NCBI GenBank assembly: GCA_009380045.1 | Contig: WHSN01000021.1 | Coordinates: forward strand, 1 to 35,115 | Reading direction: 5' to 3' | Source: Luteitalea sp. | GTDB taxonomy: Bacteria; Acidobacteriota; Vicinamibacteria; Vicinamibacterales; CAVVIG01 | Length of the DNA: 35,115 bases | In this document: positions 8,702 to 16,549 of the stretch, piece after piece | Position numbering within the stretch: position 1 is the first letter of the stretch | Layout of the letters: every line of letters starts with the position of its first letter | Notes under the pieces: generated by a model | What the model saw: the letters and a program-made list of their open reading frames with translations, nothing else | Told to the model about the DNA's origin: nothing | Database searches by the model: none | Translations under genes and position numbers: made by a program

Positions 8702-9276
8702 TCCGCTCGCACCCGTCGAACCATGGTGCACCTGGACCCGCTGAATCAGCCTCGCATGCGCGCGACTCCGCGCACGCTACTGCCGCCCGCCTGCTGCCGG
8801 TCCTCTACTTCGGGGTTGCGCATGTCGCGTTTGCGCTGGCGTGTCTGGCGGTGGCGCTCGATCCGCACGGCGTGTCAGGGTTCTTCTATCACTCGCGGAT
8901 GCTGGCGATCGTGCACCTGGTGGCGCTCGGCTGGATTACCGCGTCCATCCTCAGGGTCGCTCTACATCGTCGGGCCCGTCGCCTTGCGCGTGTGGATCCC
9001 GGCGACGTGCCTCGACTACATCGCGTTTGCCCTCGTCCTCATCGGCGTCGTCGGCATGGTGGCGCACGTCTGGCTCCAGGAGTACGGCGGCATGGCCTGG
9101 TCGGCCATCACCGTCGGCACGGGCATTCTCCAGGTCGGCGTTCACGTCGCCCGGCGCCTGCGTCAGGCGTCGCTGCCGCGTGCTATCAGCGCGCACATCA
9201 TGCTCGCGTTTCTGAACATCCTCGCCGCCGCAATCCAACGCACTCGGCGAAGCTGTTCGCCGTTCTGGCGCCGTGA
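8702..9276 (+). pseudogene. Broken heme-copper-oxidase-like/NnrS-like membrane protein
   Basis: A multi-helix membrane protein is split across frames. LPVLYFGVAHVAFALACL through HSRMLAIVHLVALGWITASIL is read in one frame; after an apparent extra A at 8953 it continues in another as GSLYIVGPVALRVW, then VGVHVARRLRQASLP and AHIMLAFLNILAAA, where homology stops. The layout, with spaced His residues in FYHSRMLAIVHL, recalls uncharacterised oxidase subunit I-like proteins. No ATG/GTG start exists in the first frame, although an ATG at 8723 in another frame may be the original start. Roughly half of the expected length is absent. It directly follows HPP and was probably the last gene of the operon. 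Confidence 0.6.
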
Positions 9277-9352
9277 TGTCGCGCTATCGCCGCGGAGTGT
9301 CGGCGGGAGAATCGACGTCGATCGGATGGGGGAAGGAGGTTCTGGCCAGTCT

Positions 9353-9385
9353 CGACGAGCCGGGATCCCGTGTCCCGGCTCGTCG
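9353..9385 (-). terminator. Perfect 13-bp stem-loop downstream of the 9936-9406 gene
   Basis: CGACGAGCCGGGA (9353-9365) is the exact reverse complement of TCCCGGCTCGTCG (9373-9385), with a seven-base loop. It sits 20 bases beyond the stop of the minus-strand gene and also beyond the broken plus-strand operon, so it could end transcription from either side. There is no T-run on either strand, so factor-independent termination is not assured. Confidence 0.5.
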
Positions 9386-9405
9386 AACGCCCGGTGAACT
9401 TCCAA

Positions 9406-9936
9406 CTATCCGCCGACCGCCGCCAAGTCGGCTTTCGCGGCGGCGCGTGCACGCACCACTTCAGCCTTCGGGTCGACGTCCGGTTTCGCTTCCTGAATGG
9501 CGTTCGCCAAAGTACGCCCCTCGCTCAGGACGCGATGCTTGAGCACCATGAACGGCAGATTCGTATTGCGAGCCGCGTGGGCGACCGTGGCAAATTCCTC
9601 AGCGCTTCTGAAACCGTCTGCCGCAATCTCCATTCGTGCACCGCGATTGAGCACCGGTTTCAGCTTGTCGTGCAGCCGGGGTTCGGACAACGGAATACTG
9701 ACGCTTGATGCTGATGACTTCCGCACCGCCTCGTTGGGTCTGGCGCGGGGTGGGCTCACGCGCGTTCGTGTCGAAGTTGGTGCCGGCGCTTCTTCAGCCA
9801 GAGTCACTGTGGGCTGAGCTGCCGCTGGCCTCTCCTTATAGAACAGTCTCTCCTGGACTGACGGGCCGATCGCAATGCCCAACGCGAGAGCTCCAATAAA
9901 GCCTGCCGTCACGCCTGCTATTTTGCCAACCGCCAT
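9406..9936 (-). CDS. Membrane-anchored or secreted conserved protein of unknown function
   Basis: The start at 9936 is fixed by a strong AGGAGGT seven bases upstream; the longer reading lacks one. The 176-residue product opens with a hydrophobic helix (MAVGKIAGVTAGFIGALALGIAIG), either a signal peptide or a membrane anchor. A Pro/Ala/Thr-rich linker follows, then a folded C-terminal part of about 90 residues with GARMEIAADGFRSAEEFATV, NLPFMVLKHRVL and ANAIQEAKPDVDPKAEV. That helical C-terminus resembles an uncharacterised family common in Acidobacteriota secreted proteins. No catalytic residues are obvious. A perfect hairpin follows the stop. Confidence 0.75.
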   Translation of the reverse strand: MAVGKIAGVTAGFIGALALGIAIGPSVQERLFYKERPAAAQPTVTLAEEAPAPTSTRTRVSPPRARPNEAVRKSSASSVSIPLSEPRLHDKLKPVLNRGARMEIAADGFRSAEEFATVAHAARNTNLPFMVLKHRVLSEGRTLANAIQEAKPDVDPKAEVVRARAAAKADLAAVGG

Positions 9937-10376
9937 GTGATGACCTCCTCTGTCAACAACGGGTTCCAGACTGGTCGTCCACATGGGTGGTCATGCAAGA
10001 AACCTGACCGCGATAGCTCTGCGGTCACTTTCGCCTCTATTTTCGGTTCGCCTGACGCTAGTCGACGAGCGCGGAGACAAGCTTACTTCGCGACACGTGC
10101 TCAGCCACTCGAGCGGTCTTCGTAACTCTTGTGAAGCCGTTGTCGCCGCCGCTTCGGGTCACGAGCATCTGGCGTTCGATTGGTTGTAGGGGACAACGGA
10201 GTGTTGCGGCGGTGTTGCGGTGGTTCGTCGCGTATCTCAACCATTTCCGCGACGAGTGGCTCATCGAGGCGTTGACCCTGTGCGGTAACGATCGGCGCCG
10301 TCCTGCGGGAAGTCTCTTCCAAAAGTGACTCGTGCCGGCTTTGTCGGAGGGCTCATTCAGAGAAAGGATGGAGCCC
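9937..10376. other. Gene-poor stretch with a serine-hydrolase scrap
   Basis: The 440 bases between two divergent units hold no convincing complete gene. The only recognisable protein fragment is a beta-lactamase-family motif at 10064-10126, listed separately. The first bases contain the ribosome-binding site of the 9936 gene, and its promoter should lie here, but I could not identify -35/-10 boxes with confidence. Confidence 0.5.
10064..10126 (+). pseudogene. Fragment of a beta-lactamase-family serine hydrolase
   Basis: A 21-codon island reads DERGDKLTSRHVLSHSSGLR. RHVLSHSSGL is the hallmark of class-C beta-lactamase-like hydrolases (commonly TVRHLLSHTSGL), which follows the SxxK region. Neither the upstream nucleophile motif nor any downstream YxN/HxG motif is seen, so it can only be a remnant. 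The identification rests on this one motif. Confidence 0.4.
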
Positions 10377-10445
10377 ATGGCACGACCAAGCAAGTATCCC
10401 CGGAGTTACGTGAGCGGGCCGTCCGCCTGGCCCGGAAGGAACCTC
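10377..10445 (+). pseudogene. 5' scrap of an IS3-family orfA (transposase helix-turn-helix)
   Basis: An ATG with AAAGGA upstream begins MARPSKYP and, after a one-base slip, continues as PELRERAVRLARKE. This is the usual opening of IS3-family OrfA transposase subunits. Similarity stops at about 10445, next to the methyltransferase leader. No orfB or terminal inverted repeats were found. Confidence 0.55.
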
Positions 10446-10506
10446 CGAACCGCAGCTCGGCCTTCACATATACTTGGTGTCGCCGTCCCAGGAGGGGCAA
10501 CGTCCA

Positions 10507-11319
10507 ATGAATCCGAACAAGGCACTGTGGGAGAAAGGCGACTTCACGCGCATCGCGGCGAGCATGCGGGAGAGCGGAGAGGATGTCGTCGCCGGACTCG
10601 GCATCATCCCGGGACTGAAGGTGCTGGACCTGGGATGCGGCGACGGGACGACGGCCCTGCCGGCGGCCAAGCTGGGCGCCGACGTCCTGGGCGTCGATAT
10701 CGCGAGCAATCTTGTCGAAGCCGGGAACAGGCGCGCGCAGGCAGAGGGGTTGACGAACTGCCGGTTCCAGGAGGGCGATGCGACCAATCTGAGTGAGCTC
10801 GCCGATCAGAGCTTCGACCTCGTTGTCAGCATCTTCGGCGCCATGTTCGCGCCCAAACCGTTCGATGTAGCCAAGGAGATGGTGCGCGTGACCCGTGCCG
10901 GCGGCCGGGTCGTGATGGGGAACTGGATTCCCAACGATCCAACGCTCGTCGCCCAGATCCTGAAGATCAGCTCCGCCTACTCGCCGCCGCCGCCCGAAGG
11001 CTTCATCAGCCCCATGACCTGGGGGATCGAGAGCAACGTGATCGAGCGCTTTGGCGCCTCGGGGGTTCCAAAGGAGAAGATCTCGTTCTCCAAAGAGACG
11101 TACACCTTCACGTCTCCCGGGGCACCGTCTGCGTTTGTCGCCGACTTTAGGAACTACTACGGACCCACGATGAACGCGTTTGCCGCCGCAGAACAGAACG
11201 GCAAAGCGGCGGATCTTCAGCAGGAGCTCGAGGCCCTCTTCGAACGCCAGAACACAAGCGAGGTCAAAGGCGCCACCACGATTCCGGCGACCTTCCTGCA
11301 GATCACAGTCGCCCGGTGA
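10507..11319 (+). CDS. Class I SAM-dependent methyltransferase
   Basis: 270 residues. The ATG at 10507 follows AGGAGGGG about ten bases upstream and is preferred over an in-frame start 33 bases earlier. Motif I is VLDLGCGDGTT (39-49). The acidic end of beta-2 (VLGVDIASNLVEAG) and the post-motif stretch FDLVVSIFGAMFAP follow, as in UbiE/Coq5-like small-molecule methyltransferases. The C-terminal 110 residues form the cap that sets substrate choice and carry no diagnostic motif. It appears to be a single-gene unit bounded by remnants; substrate unknown. Confidence 0.85.
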   Translation: MNPNKALWEKGDFTRIAASMRESGEDVVAGLGIIPGLKVLDLGCGDGTTALPAAKLGADVLGVDIASNLVEAGNRRAQAEGLTNCRFQEGDATNLSELADQSFDLVVSIFGAMFAPKPFDVAKEMVRVTRAGGRVVMGNWIPNDPTLVAQILKISSAYSPPPPEGFISPMTWGIESNVIERFGASGVPKEKISFSKETYTFTSPGAPSAFVADFRNYYGPTMNAFAAAEQNGKAADLQQELEALFERQNTSEVKGATTIPATFLQITVAR

Positions 11320-11465
11320 GACGATGACGAGACGTCATGCCAACGGGTGCAGTTCGCGCCAGGCACTGCGGCGCGGTTCGACCGAACGGTGCGGGTTGAA
11401 CCGACGAGATTCTCCTTCTTCTGTTAGCATTCCCGATCAATGTCAACAGGTGATTTCTCAGTAGG

Positions 11466-12401
11466 ATGCCTGGACAGCCGCGTCGCGCCGTCGCCAATCA
11501 GCGAGATATCTCGGCCGACACCGTCCGGCCCTTCTCCTCGTCAATGCAGATCGACGTCAGCGGATTGTCTCACCCGGGCCACGTGCGAGCCTCCAACGAA
11601 GACCACTTCATCGTCACGCGCATCGGACGCTACCTAGAGACCGTGCTCACGACCCTGCCGTCCGGGGAGGTGCCCGAACGGGCGGAAGAGGCCGGCTACG
11701 CCATGATCGTCGCCGATGGCATGGGCGGCCACGCCGGCGGCGAGCTGGCGAGCCGGATGGCTATCAGCGGCCTCGTGAAGTTGGTTCTCGCGATGCCGGA
11801 TTGGATCTTCCGCCTCGACGAGACCGTCGCCACCGACGCGACCCAGCGCTCCAAGCGACGGTTTCGACACCTCAACGCGTTGCTCATCGAGCACGGCAGG
11901 CAGGATCAAGCTTTCCTTGGCATGGGAACCACGCTGACGGCGGCCCGCACCATGGGCCGGGACCTGCAGATCGTCCACGTGGGCGACTCACGCGCGTACC
12001 TGCTTCGCGAAGCCCGCCTGCACCGCCTGACCCGAGACCACACCTACGTCCAGCTGCTGGTCGACAGTGGGGCGCTGTCGAAGGAGGAAGCGGCAGACTC
12101 TGGCTCGCGTCATCTCCTCGTGAATGCGCTTGGAGGCGTCAACGAGGACCTGGAAGTCGATGTCGATCAGCTCAAGCTCGCGAGCGGCGATCGGCTGCTC
12201 TTGTGCACCGACGGCCTTACGGACGCCGTTGATGACGATACCATCTGTCAGGCGCTGATCGATTGCCGCGAGTCGGCCGAGGCATGCCGGCGTCTGGTCG
12301 ATCTCGCACTGGCGGCCGGCGGCCGGGACAACGTGACGGTTGTCGTCGCCAGCTATACCTTCTCGGAGCCCCTCGAGGACCGTTTGTCCGTCGGTCCGTA
12401 A
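11466..12401 (+). CDS. PP2C-family Ser/Thr protein phosphatase (PPM/Stp type)
   Basis: All PPM motifs are present in order: RASNEDHF, DGMGGHAGG (metal-binding Asp), GTTLTAA, HVGDSRAYLLR, LTRDHT, LLLCTDGLTD and GGRDNVTVVV. These give the Mn2+/Mg2+ site of a bacterial PP2C phosphatase, which dephosphorylates targets of Hanks-type Ser/Thr kinases. An insertion of about 25 residues follows the first motif (YLETVLTTLPSGEVPERAEE). There are two possible starts, the ATG at 11466 and one at 11544 just before the domain; neither has an ideal ribosome-binding site. It lies 15 kb from the kinase of this window, so a functional pairing is only a possibility. Confidence 0.9.
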   Translation: MPGQPRRAVANQRDISADTVRPFSSSMQIDVSGLSHPGHVRASNEDHFIVTRIGRYLETVLTTLPSGEVPERAEEAGYAMIVADGMGGHAGGELASRMAISGLVKLVLAMPDWIFRLDETVATDATQRSKRRFRHLNALLIEHGRQDQAFLGMGTTLTAARTMGRDLQIVHVGDSRAYLLREARLHRLTRDHTYVQLLVDSGALSKEEAADSGSRHLLVNALGGVNEDLEVDVDQLKLASGDRLLLCTDGLTDAVDDDTICQALIDCRESAEACRRLVDLALAAGGRDNVTVVVASYTFSEPLEDRLSVGP

Positions 12402-12694
12402 TCCGAGCACGCCGGTGGGCCGTCGCGGAACAATTGACATTTGGTTCGATCAGCCTCGGCAACCGCAGGAGATCGAAGCGGCGCTCGCAAGCACACCTCC
12501 AGGCCCCAATGAGCTGAGGGGCTGAGGCAGAGTGAATCATTCCTCCCACGTCACGGCCCGGCCATCCCTTTCACGGCGCCCTGTTCAATCCGACACATCC
12601 GGTTCCCGGCATCCTCAGTAATAGTCCAAGTGATGAGGTCTCGGCGTGCCGGCGGCGTATCGTTGCGCCCGAAGCGTCAGTGATCGATTGACGC

Positions 12695-12811
12695 GCCACC
12701 TTCGACACCCTGCGGCACGCCGCGGCCTCTCTGCTGGCCGAGATAGGCCAGCCGAAAGCGGTTCGCAAGGACGGCATCGGCCATCGCAACCACGCAACAC
12801 GACACGACATC
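12695..12811 (+). pseudogene. Second tyrosine-recombinase fragment
   Basis: About 39 codons read ATFDTLRHAAASLLAEIG, QPKAVRKDGIGHRNHATRHD. They align residue for residue with the box-II and following region of the recombinase remnant near 2.7 kb, including the LRH motif and the GHR motif. The frame has stops immediately upstream and no Tyr nucleophile. It ends against the 3' end of the acyltransferase remnant. Confidence 0.65.
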
Positions 12812-13688
12812 AGGACCGGTCCACGAGATCCCCGCGCAGGAGCGCCTGGTCGGCGCGGTGCCGATCGCCGACTTCGCAGGGTTCCTTCGGAAGCTCGTCG
12901 AGCAACGCGTCGAAGAACCCCTCGACGATCGCCCGGCCGTTCTCAGACGTCACCGCCACCAGCGTGAGCGTTCCGTTGTACCCGGACAGGCTGAAGTGCA
13001 GCCACGGCAACGCCAGAAACGGCGGAATGACGTACGCAGACACCGGAATGTGCGGACCGAAGCGAACGCCGGACGTGTCAAGGGCGCCCTCGTTCGAGAA
13101 CGTGAGACCGCGCTCAGGGTCTGGCTTGCGGCACCTCTTTCTGGCGCCACCACCAACGAGGGCCTTCGGCATCTGAAGCTTCGAGATCAGGTCGCCAAGG
13201 AGGGCGAGGGCAAAACCTGGCCGGCTTTTCTTGCGCTGCGCCGTCACCGCCCGGACATTCGACAGGGTCTCTTCGAAGTCGTGGCCGAGGTTTCGAACCA
13301 GAAATGGACAGTCGAACGAGGACAGGTTGCAGATGGGTGCCGGACGCTCCCTCGATGAACACCACCGGCGCAGATTGACGGTCATCGCAATACGAAGGCC
13401 CGACGTTCCATCCCAGCCTCCGTACGATGCCAAGGCTCGATACGCGGCCGCCAGAAACATGTCGTTCAGTGTCGACGCGCGAGATTTCCCGAAGGCGGAA
13501 AGCAGCGCGACACGACTCGCAGGCACGCCCGGTGACAAGGTCCTCGAGAAGCGTTCTGAGCCATGCGGACCGCTATCGTAGATCAACAGCGTACGACAGC
13601 ACGTCGGCACGATGCTGAGCGGCCAGCCGTCTCCCGGCAATCGCTGTTCGGTCTCGAGCGCGCGACCGGCTAGAGCACATCCGGCCAT
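12810..13688 (-). pseudogene. C-terminal half of a condensation-domain-like acyltransferase
   Basis: The frame contains the second half of an alcohol/PapA5-like acyltransferase related to NRPS condensation domains. Key stretches are STLNDMFLAAAYRALASYGG, LRIAMTVNLRRW, LTFSNEGALDTSGVRFG and YVIPPFLALPWLHFSLSGYN. The N-terminal half with the catalytic HHxxxDG motif is absent, and the first ~45 codons from the ATG at 13688 do not resemble the family. The product therefore cannot transfer acyl groups. Its 3' end abuts the recombinase fragment. It could still be expressed as a 292-residue protein, but I see no ribosome-binding site supporting that. Confidence 0.6.
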
Positions 13689-14025
13689 GTGACCTGGCAG
13701 GGCGTGACCGGGATCGGTTGCCGAACCGGTGCACGAGATGCCCGGACTGGTATCGCTCCTCCGGCGCTGAATGATCGTTCGACACTCTCATCGTCGGGTC
13801 ATCGAATCAGCGCACAAATGAAGCGACAATCTTGGCGCTTTCTGGCAAGGATCCCGACAAAACCGTCGGTTTCGCCATTCCGCCCCCGGATGAAACATGA
13901 CGATTTCCCAAGGAATCTCGTCACGCGCACAGCGGCACTCGGCTTGCTCCCTCGCCCGACGCATTTTCGCTCCGTGTTTCGGTGACCGTCTCTCTTCCAC
14001 TTTTCAGATGTCGAAAGGCAGACTC
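13689..14025. other. Divergent intergenic region, no gene seen
   Basis: About 340 bases between the acyltransferase remnant (minus) and the amidase (plus). No protein fragment, RNA or strong repeat was recognised. It should contain the amidase promoter; an AAAGG ribosome-binding site lies at its right edge. Confidence 0.5.
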
Positions 14026-15327
14026 ATGAGCATCGCGTGTGTTGAAGAAATGAAGAAGCGACCGGGCTTCACAGTGCCGGTAGTCGGGGCCCTTGTCTGC
14101 GTGCTCGCCCCCTTCACCCTCCATGCTGCAGACGATGAGAGAGAGTCGGCGGGGAAGCGCCGTCCCGACCACGTCGTCCGCTCAACGCCTGAGAACGTGA
14201 CATGGGGCGATTTCCCGAGCGATCGCCCGCCGGTCGTCGTCGTGCGGTCGGGAGAGATCGTGCAGATCGACACGCTGTCCCACGCGGGCGCGACGCAGGG
14301 CGCCACGTCGGGCGCAGCACCTGGTAACGAGGCCAATCACCCGGTGGCGTACCTCGCGCAGTTCGGCGTCAAGCCGCGGCAGGTCCTGCGGGATGTCATC
14401 AACTTCTGGCTTTCGGGGCCGACACGGCCGCGGACGGGACGCGGCGGGCACATCCTCACCGGGCCGGTCTATATCGACGGCGCGGAACCGGGCGACATGC
14501 TCGAGGTGCAGGTTCTCAATCTGAAAACCCGCGTGCCCTACGGGATCAACAACGCGGGTCCGACGAGCGGCGTGCTCGGCGCGAACTACGCGGGTGCCGT
14601 CGGACCGTTCTATAGCGGCGCCCTCGGCGACGACTACCCGGGACGGCTGTCGATTGCGCCACCGGTGATCCCGCCGTTCGGCCCGGTGGGCAACCGGAAC
14701 CTGATCTGGACCGGCGAGGCCCGCGGACGTGAGGTGGCGTTCTTTTCGCGCGACATCACGGTGCCGCTCGGACCTTTCATGGGGATCATGGCCGTCTCAC
14801 CGGAAAACCCGGTGCCCGGGCAGCCGGGCGTCACGGTGGCCGGGGTTCAGGGCTCGACGCCTCCCGGGGTGTTTGGCGGCAACATGGACGTGAAGGACCT
14901 CAAGGCTGGCAGCACGCTCTATCTGCCCGTCTTCCAGCCGGGCGCGCTGTTCTACACGGGCGATCCACATTCGGCACAAGGAGATGGTGAAGTGAGCGGC
15001 ACGGCGATCGAGCATTCGTTGACCGGCACCTTCCGCTTCATTCTCCACAAGGGCAAGACCATTTCAGGGCCACGTGCCGAGGACCGGACCCACTACATCA
15101 TGATGGGCATCGATCTCGACCTGGATCGCGCGATGCGGATCGCGGTGCAGGAAGTGGTGAACTTCCTCGTGAACGACAAGGGTCTCGAGCCGGGCTACGC
15201 ATACTCACTCGCCAGCATCGCCGTCGACTTCCACGTCGGCGAGGCGGTGGATCAAACGCAGATCGTCACCGGCAAGATTCCGAAGGCGATCTTCAGCGAG
15301 GCGTCCGGACCCGGAGCCCGGAGATGA
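14026..15327 (+). CDS. Exported acetamidase/formamidase family amidohydrolase
   Basis: The start at 14026 follows AAAGG seven bases upstream; in-frame ATGs at 13897 and 14008 have weaker context. The N-terminus (a KKR cluster, then VVGALVCVLAPF and LHAAD) looks like a Sec signal peptide, so the enzyme should act in the periplasm, unlike the usual cytoplasmic FmdA/AmdA. The core is clear: LTGPVYIDGAEPGDMLEVQ, PFMGIMAVSPE and the family signature FQPGALFYTGDPHSAQGDGE with its Asp-x-His metal ligands. It hydrolyses short aliphatic amides to ammonia and acid in the family. The length (433 residues) is slightly above the typical ~400 because of the leader and an insertion near residues 170-230. 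Confidence 0.85.
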   Translation: MSIACVEEMKKRPGFTVPVVGALVCVLAPFTLHAADDERESAGKRRPDHVVRSTPENVTWGDFPSDRPPVVVVRSGEIVQIDTLSHAGATQGATSGAAPGNEANHPVAYLAQFGVKPRQVLRDVINFWLSGPTRPRTGRGGHILTGPVYIDGAEPGDMLEVQVLNLKTRVPYGINNAGPTSGVLGANYAGAVGPFYSGALGDDYPGRLSIAPPVIPPFGPVGNRNLIWTGEARGREVAFFSRDITVPLGPFMGIMAVSPENPVPGQPGVTVAGVQGSTPPGVFGGNMDVKDLKAGSTLYLPVFQPGALFYTGDPHSAQGDGEVSGTAIEHSLTGTFRFILHKGKTISGPRAEDRTHYIMMGIDLDLDRAMRIAVQEVVNFLVNDKGLEPGYAYSLASIAVDFHVGEAVDQTQIVTGKIPKAIFSEASGPGARR

Positions 15328-15638
15328 GCCGGGCACACTTCTCCGGCGTTGCCGTGCTGAATCCCTAGAGCCTGTTTCGGGGGGCCCGGTCACGGAGGCC
15401 GCAAAGGGCGACGAGGATCACCAAGTTCTTCTGGCCAGAAAGCGCACCAGCGTGGCGGCCCGGTCTCGACGACCGGTCCATGACCGGACTTTTCGCTGTC
15501 GAGGCCGGGCGCCACTTGTCCCTGCCAAAAGTCGGATCGGCTCGTGATCACAAGCTCCGTCCGGACATGGCAGCGCTCTGTCGCCGGAAATCGACGAGGG
15601 TCGGTCCCGAATCGAGCCCGGCGACATGCTCTCCCGCG
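15328..15638. other. Convergent intergenic region
   Basis: About 310 bases between two converging genes. Apart from the stem-loop near 15460-15493, I recognise nothing here: no gene fragment and no RNA. Confidence 0.5.
15460..15493 (+). terminator. Overlapping CCGGTC/GACCGG stem-loops followed by TTTT
   Basis: CCGGTC (15460-15465) pairs with GACCGG (15471-15476). A second copy, CCGGTC (15473-15478), pairs with GACCGG (15482-15487), followed by AC and TTTT (15490-15493). The two hairpins are mutually exclusive. They lie 130 bases after the amidase stop, between convergent genes, and are a plausible terminator. Confidence 0.4.
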
Positions 15639-16478
15639 CTACCTCGCCGTCGCCGTGATGGCACCGAAGCACTTGCTGAAGAACTGCGTCGACCCCGTCC
15701 ATCCCTTCACCGTTCTGCCCCAGCTCCAGAACTCGATATTGAGCCAGACGGCGTTGTTGCCCTCGGCCAGCGGCGCAGTCATCAGGATGTAGTGATCGGG
15801 GATGTGAGCACCGGCGAGCCCCGACGGCTGACCATTTTGAGGAGACGGATACAGATTGGAGTCGAACGAGCTGCTGACGAGACAGATGTGATCGACATTC
15901 GAGGTCGGGATCAGCCCGGGAAGGCGCTGCTTGCTGCCGACGGTGACGACACTGGTGTCGTCGGTCACGCTCGAATACCGGTTGGTCGCGCTCAGCCACC
16001 CGACGAGTGTGCTTGGAAGGGTCAGGCCAGCCACCATATCGCCGAGCGTAAAAGGCTCACCGGTGTAGTCGAACCAGATGTTCTCCGAATCACGGAGCGC
16101 GCTCAGGAGCATCCAGTCCGCGCCTTCCGGCGTCATGTTGGGATGAGCGGCGTCGGTGGCAGCGCGCAGCGTCGAGTAATCCTGACCGAGCAGCTTCGAG
16201 CTCGGCGCCACAATCAAGGAACCGATCGGCGCTGAGCCGTCACGGAGGAGGCCGCACGAGAAACCGGCGGCGGCAACCGGGTCCCGGGCGAACCAGATTC
16301 TGAAGAACACGGCCGGTGCGCACGCGCTCAGCCCTCGTTGATTGATCAGATCCGGTTGTCTGAGGAGCGCGCGGATCCGCTGCAATGTCTGACCACGGTC
16401 CAACCGCCAGGCCACGGCACGCGAAGCCGTGGCCTCGAATGCATCGACGTTCGCCAACGCCTGAGTCAATTCGCTCAT
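15639..16478 (-). CDS. Papain-like cysteine-peptidase-fold protein (putative)
   Basis: 279 residues. The start at 16478 is set by GGAGG eight bases upstream. LINQRGLSACAPAVFF places Gln47 six residues before Cys53, the same spacing as the oxyanion Gln and catalytic Cys of papain. A late His229 in HIPDHYILMTAP is followed by strand LNIEFWSWG, where Asn247 or a nearby residue could complete the triad. DWMLLSALRDSEN (121-133) also looks conserved. There is no signal peptide. It is the third gene of the giant-protein operon, 71 bases after its neighbour. It could be a processing protease or an effector. The assignment is from motif spacing, so a hydrolase-like fold without activity remains possible. 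Confidence 0.6.
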   Translation of the reverse strand: MSELTQALANVDAFEATASRAVAWRLDRGQTLQRIRALLRQPDLINQRGLSACAPAVFFRIWFARDPVAAAGFSCGLLRDGSAPIGSLIVAPSSKLLGQDYSTLRAATDAAHPNMTPEGADWMLLSALRDSENIWFDYTGEPFTLGDMVAGLTLPSTLVGWLSATNRYSSVTDDTSVVTVGSKQRLPGLIPTSNVDHICLVSSSFDSNLYPSPQNGQPSGLAGAHIPDHYILMTAPLAEGNNAVWLNIEFWSWGRTVKGWTGSTQFFSKCFGAITATAR

Positions 16479-16549
16479 GTCGTAACCTCCAAAAGTCGGG
16501 GGCGGGCGGGATGAACGCCTCGAACGCCCATCCCATGACGCCGCAGGCC

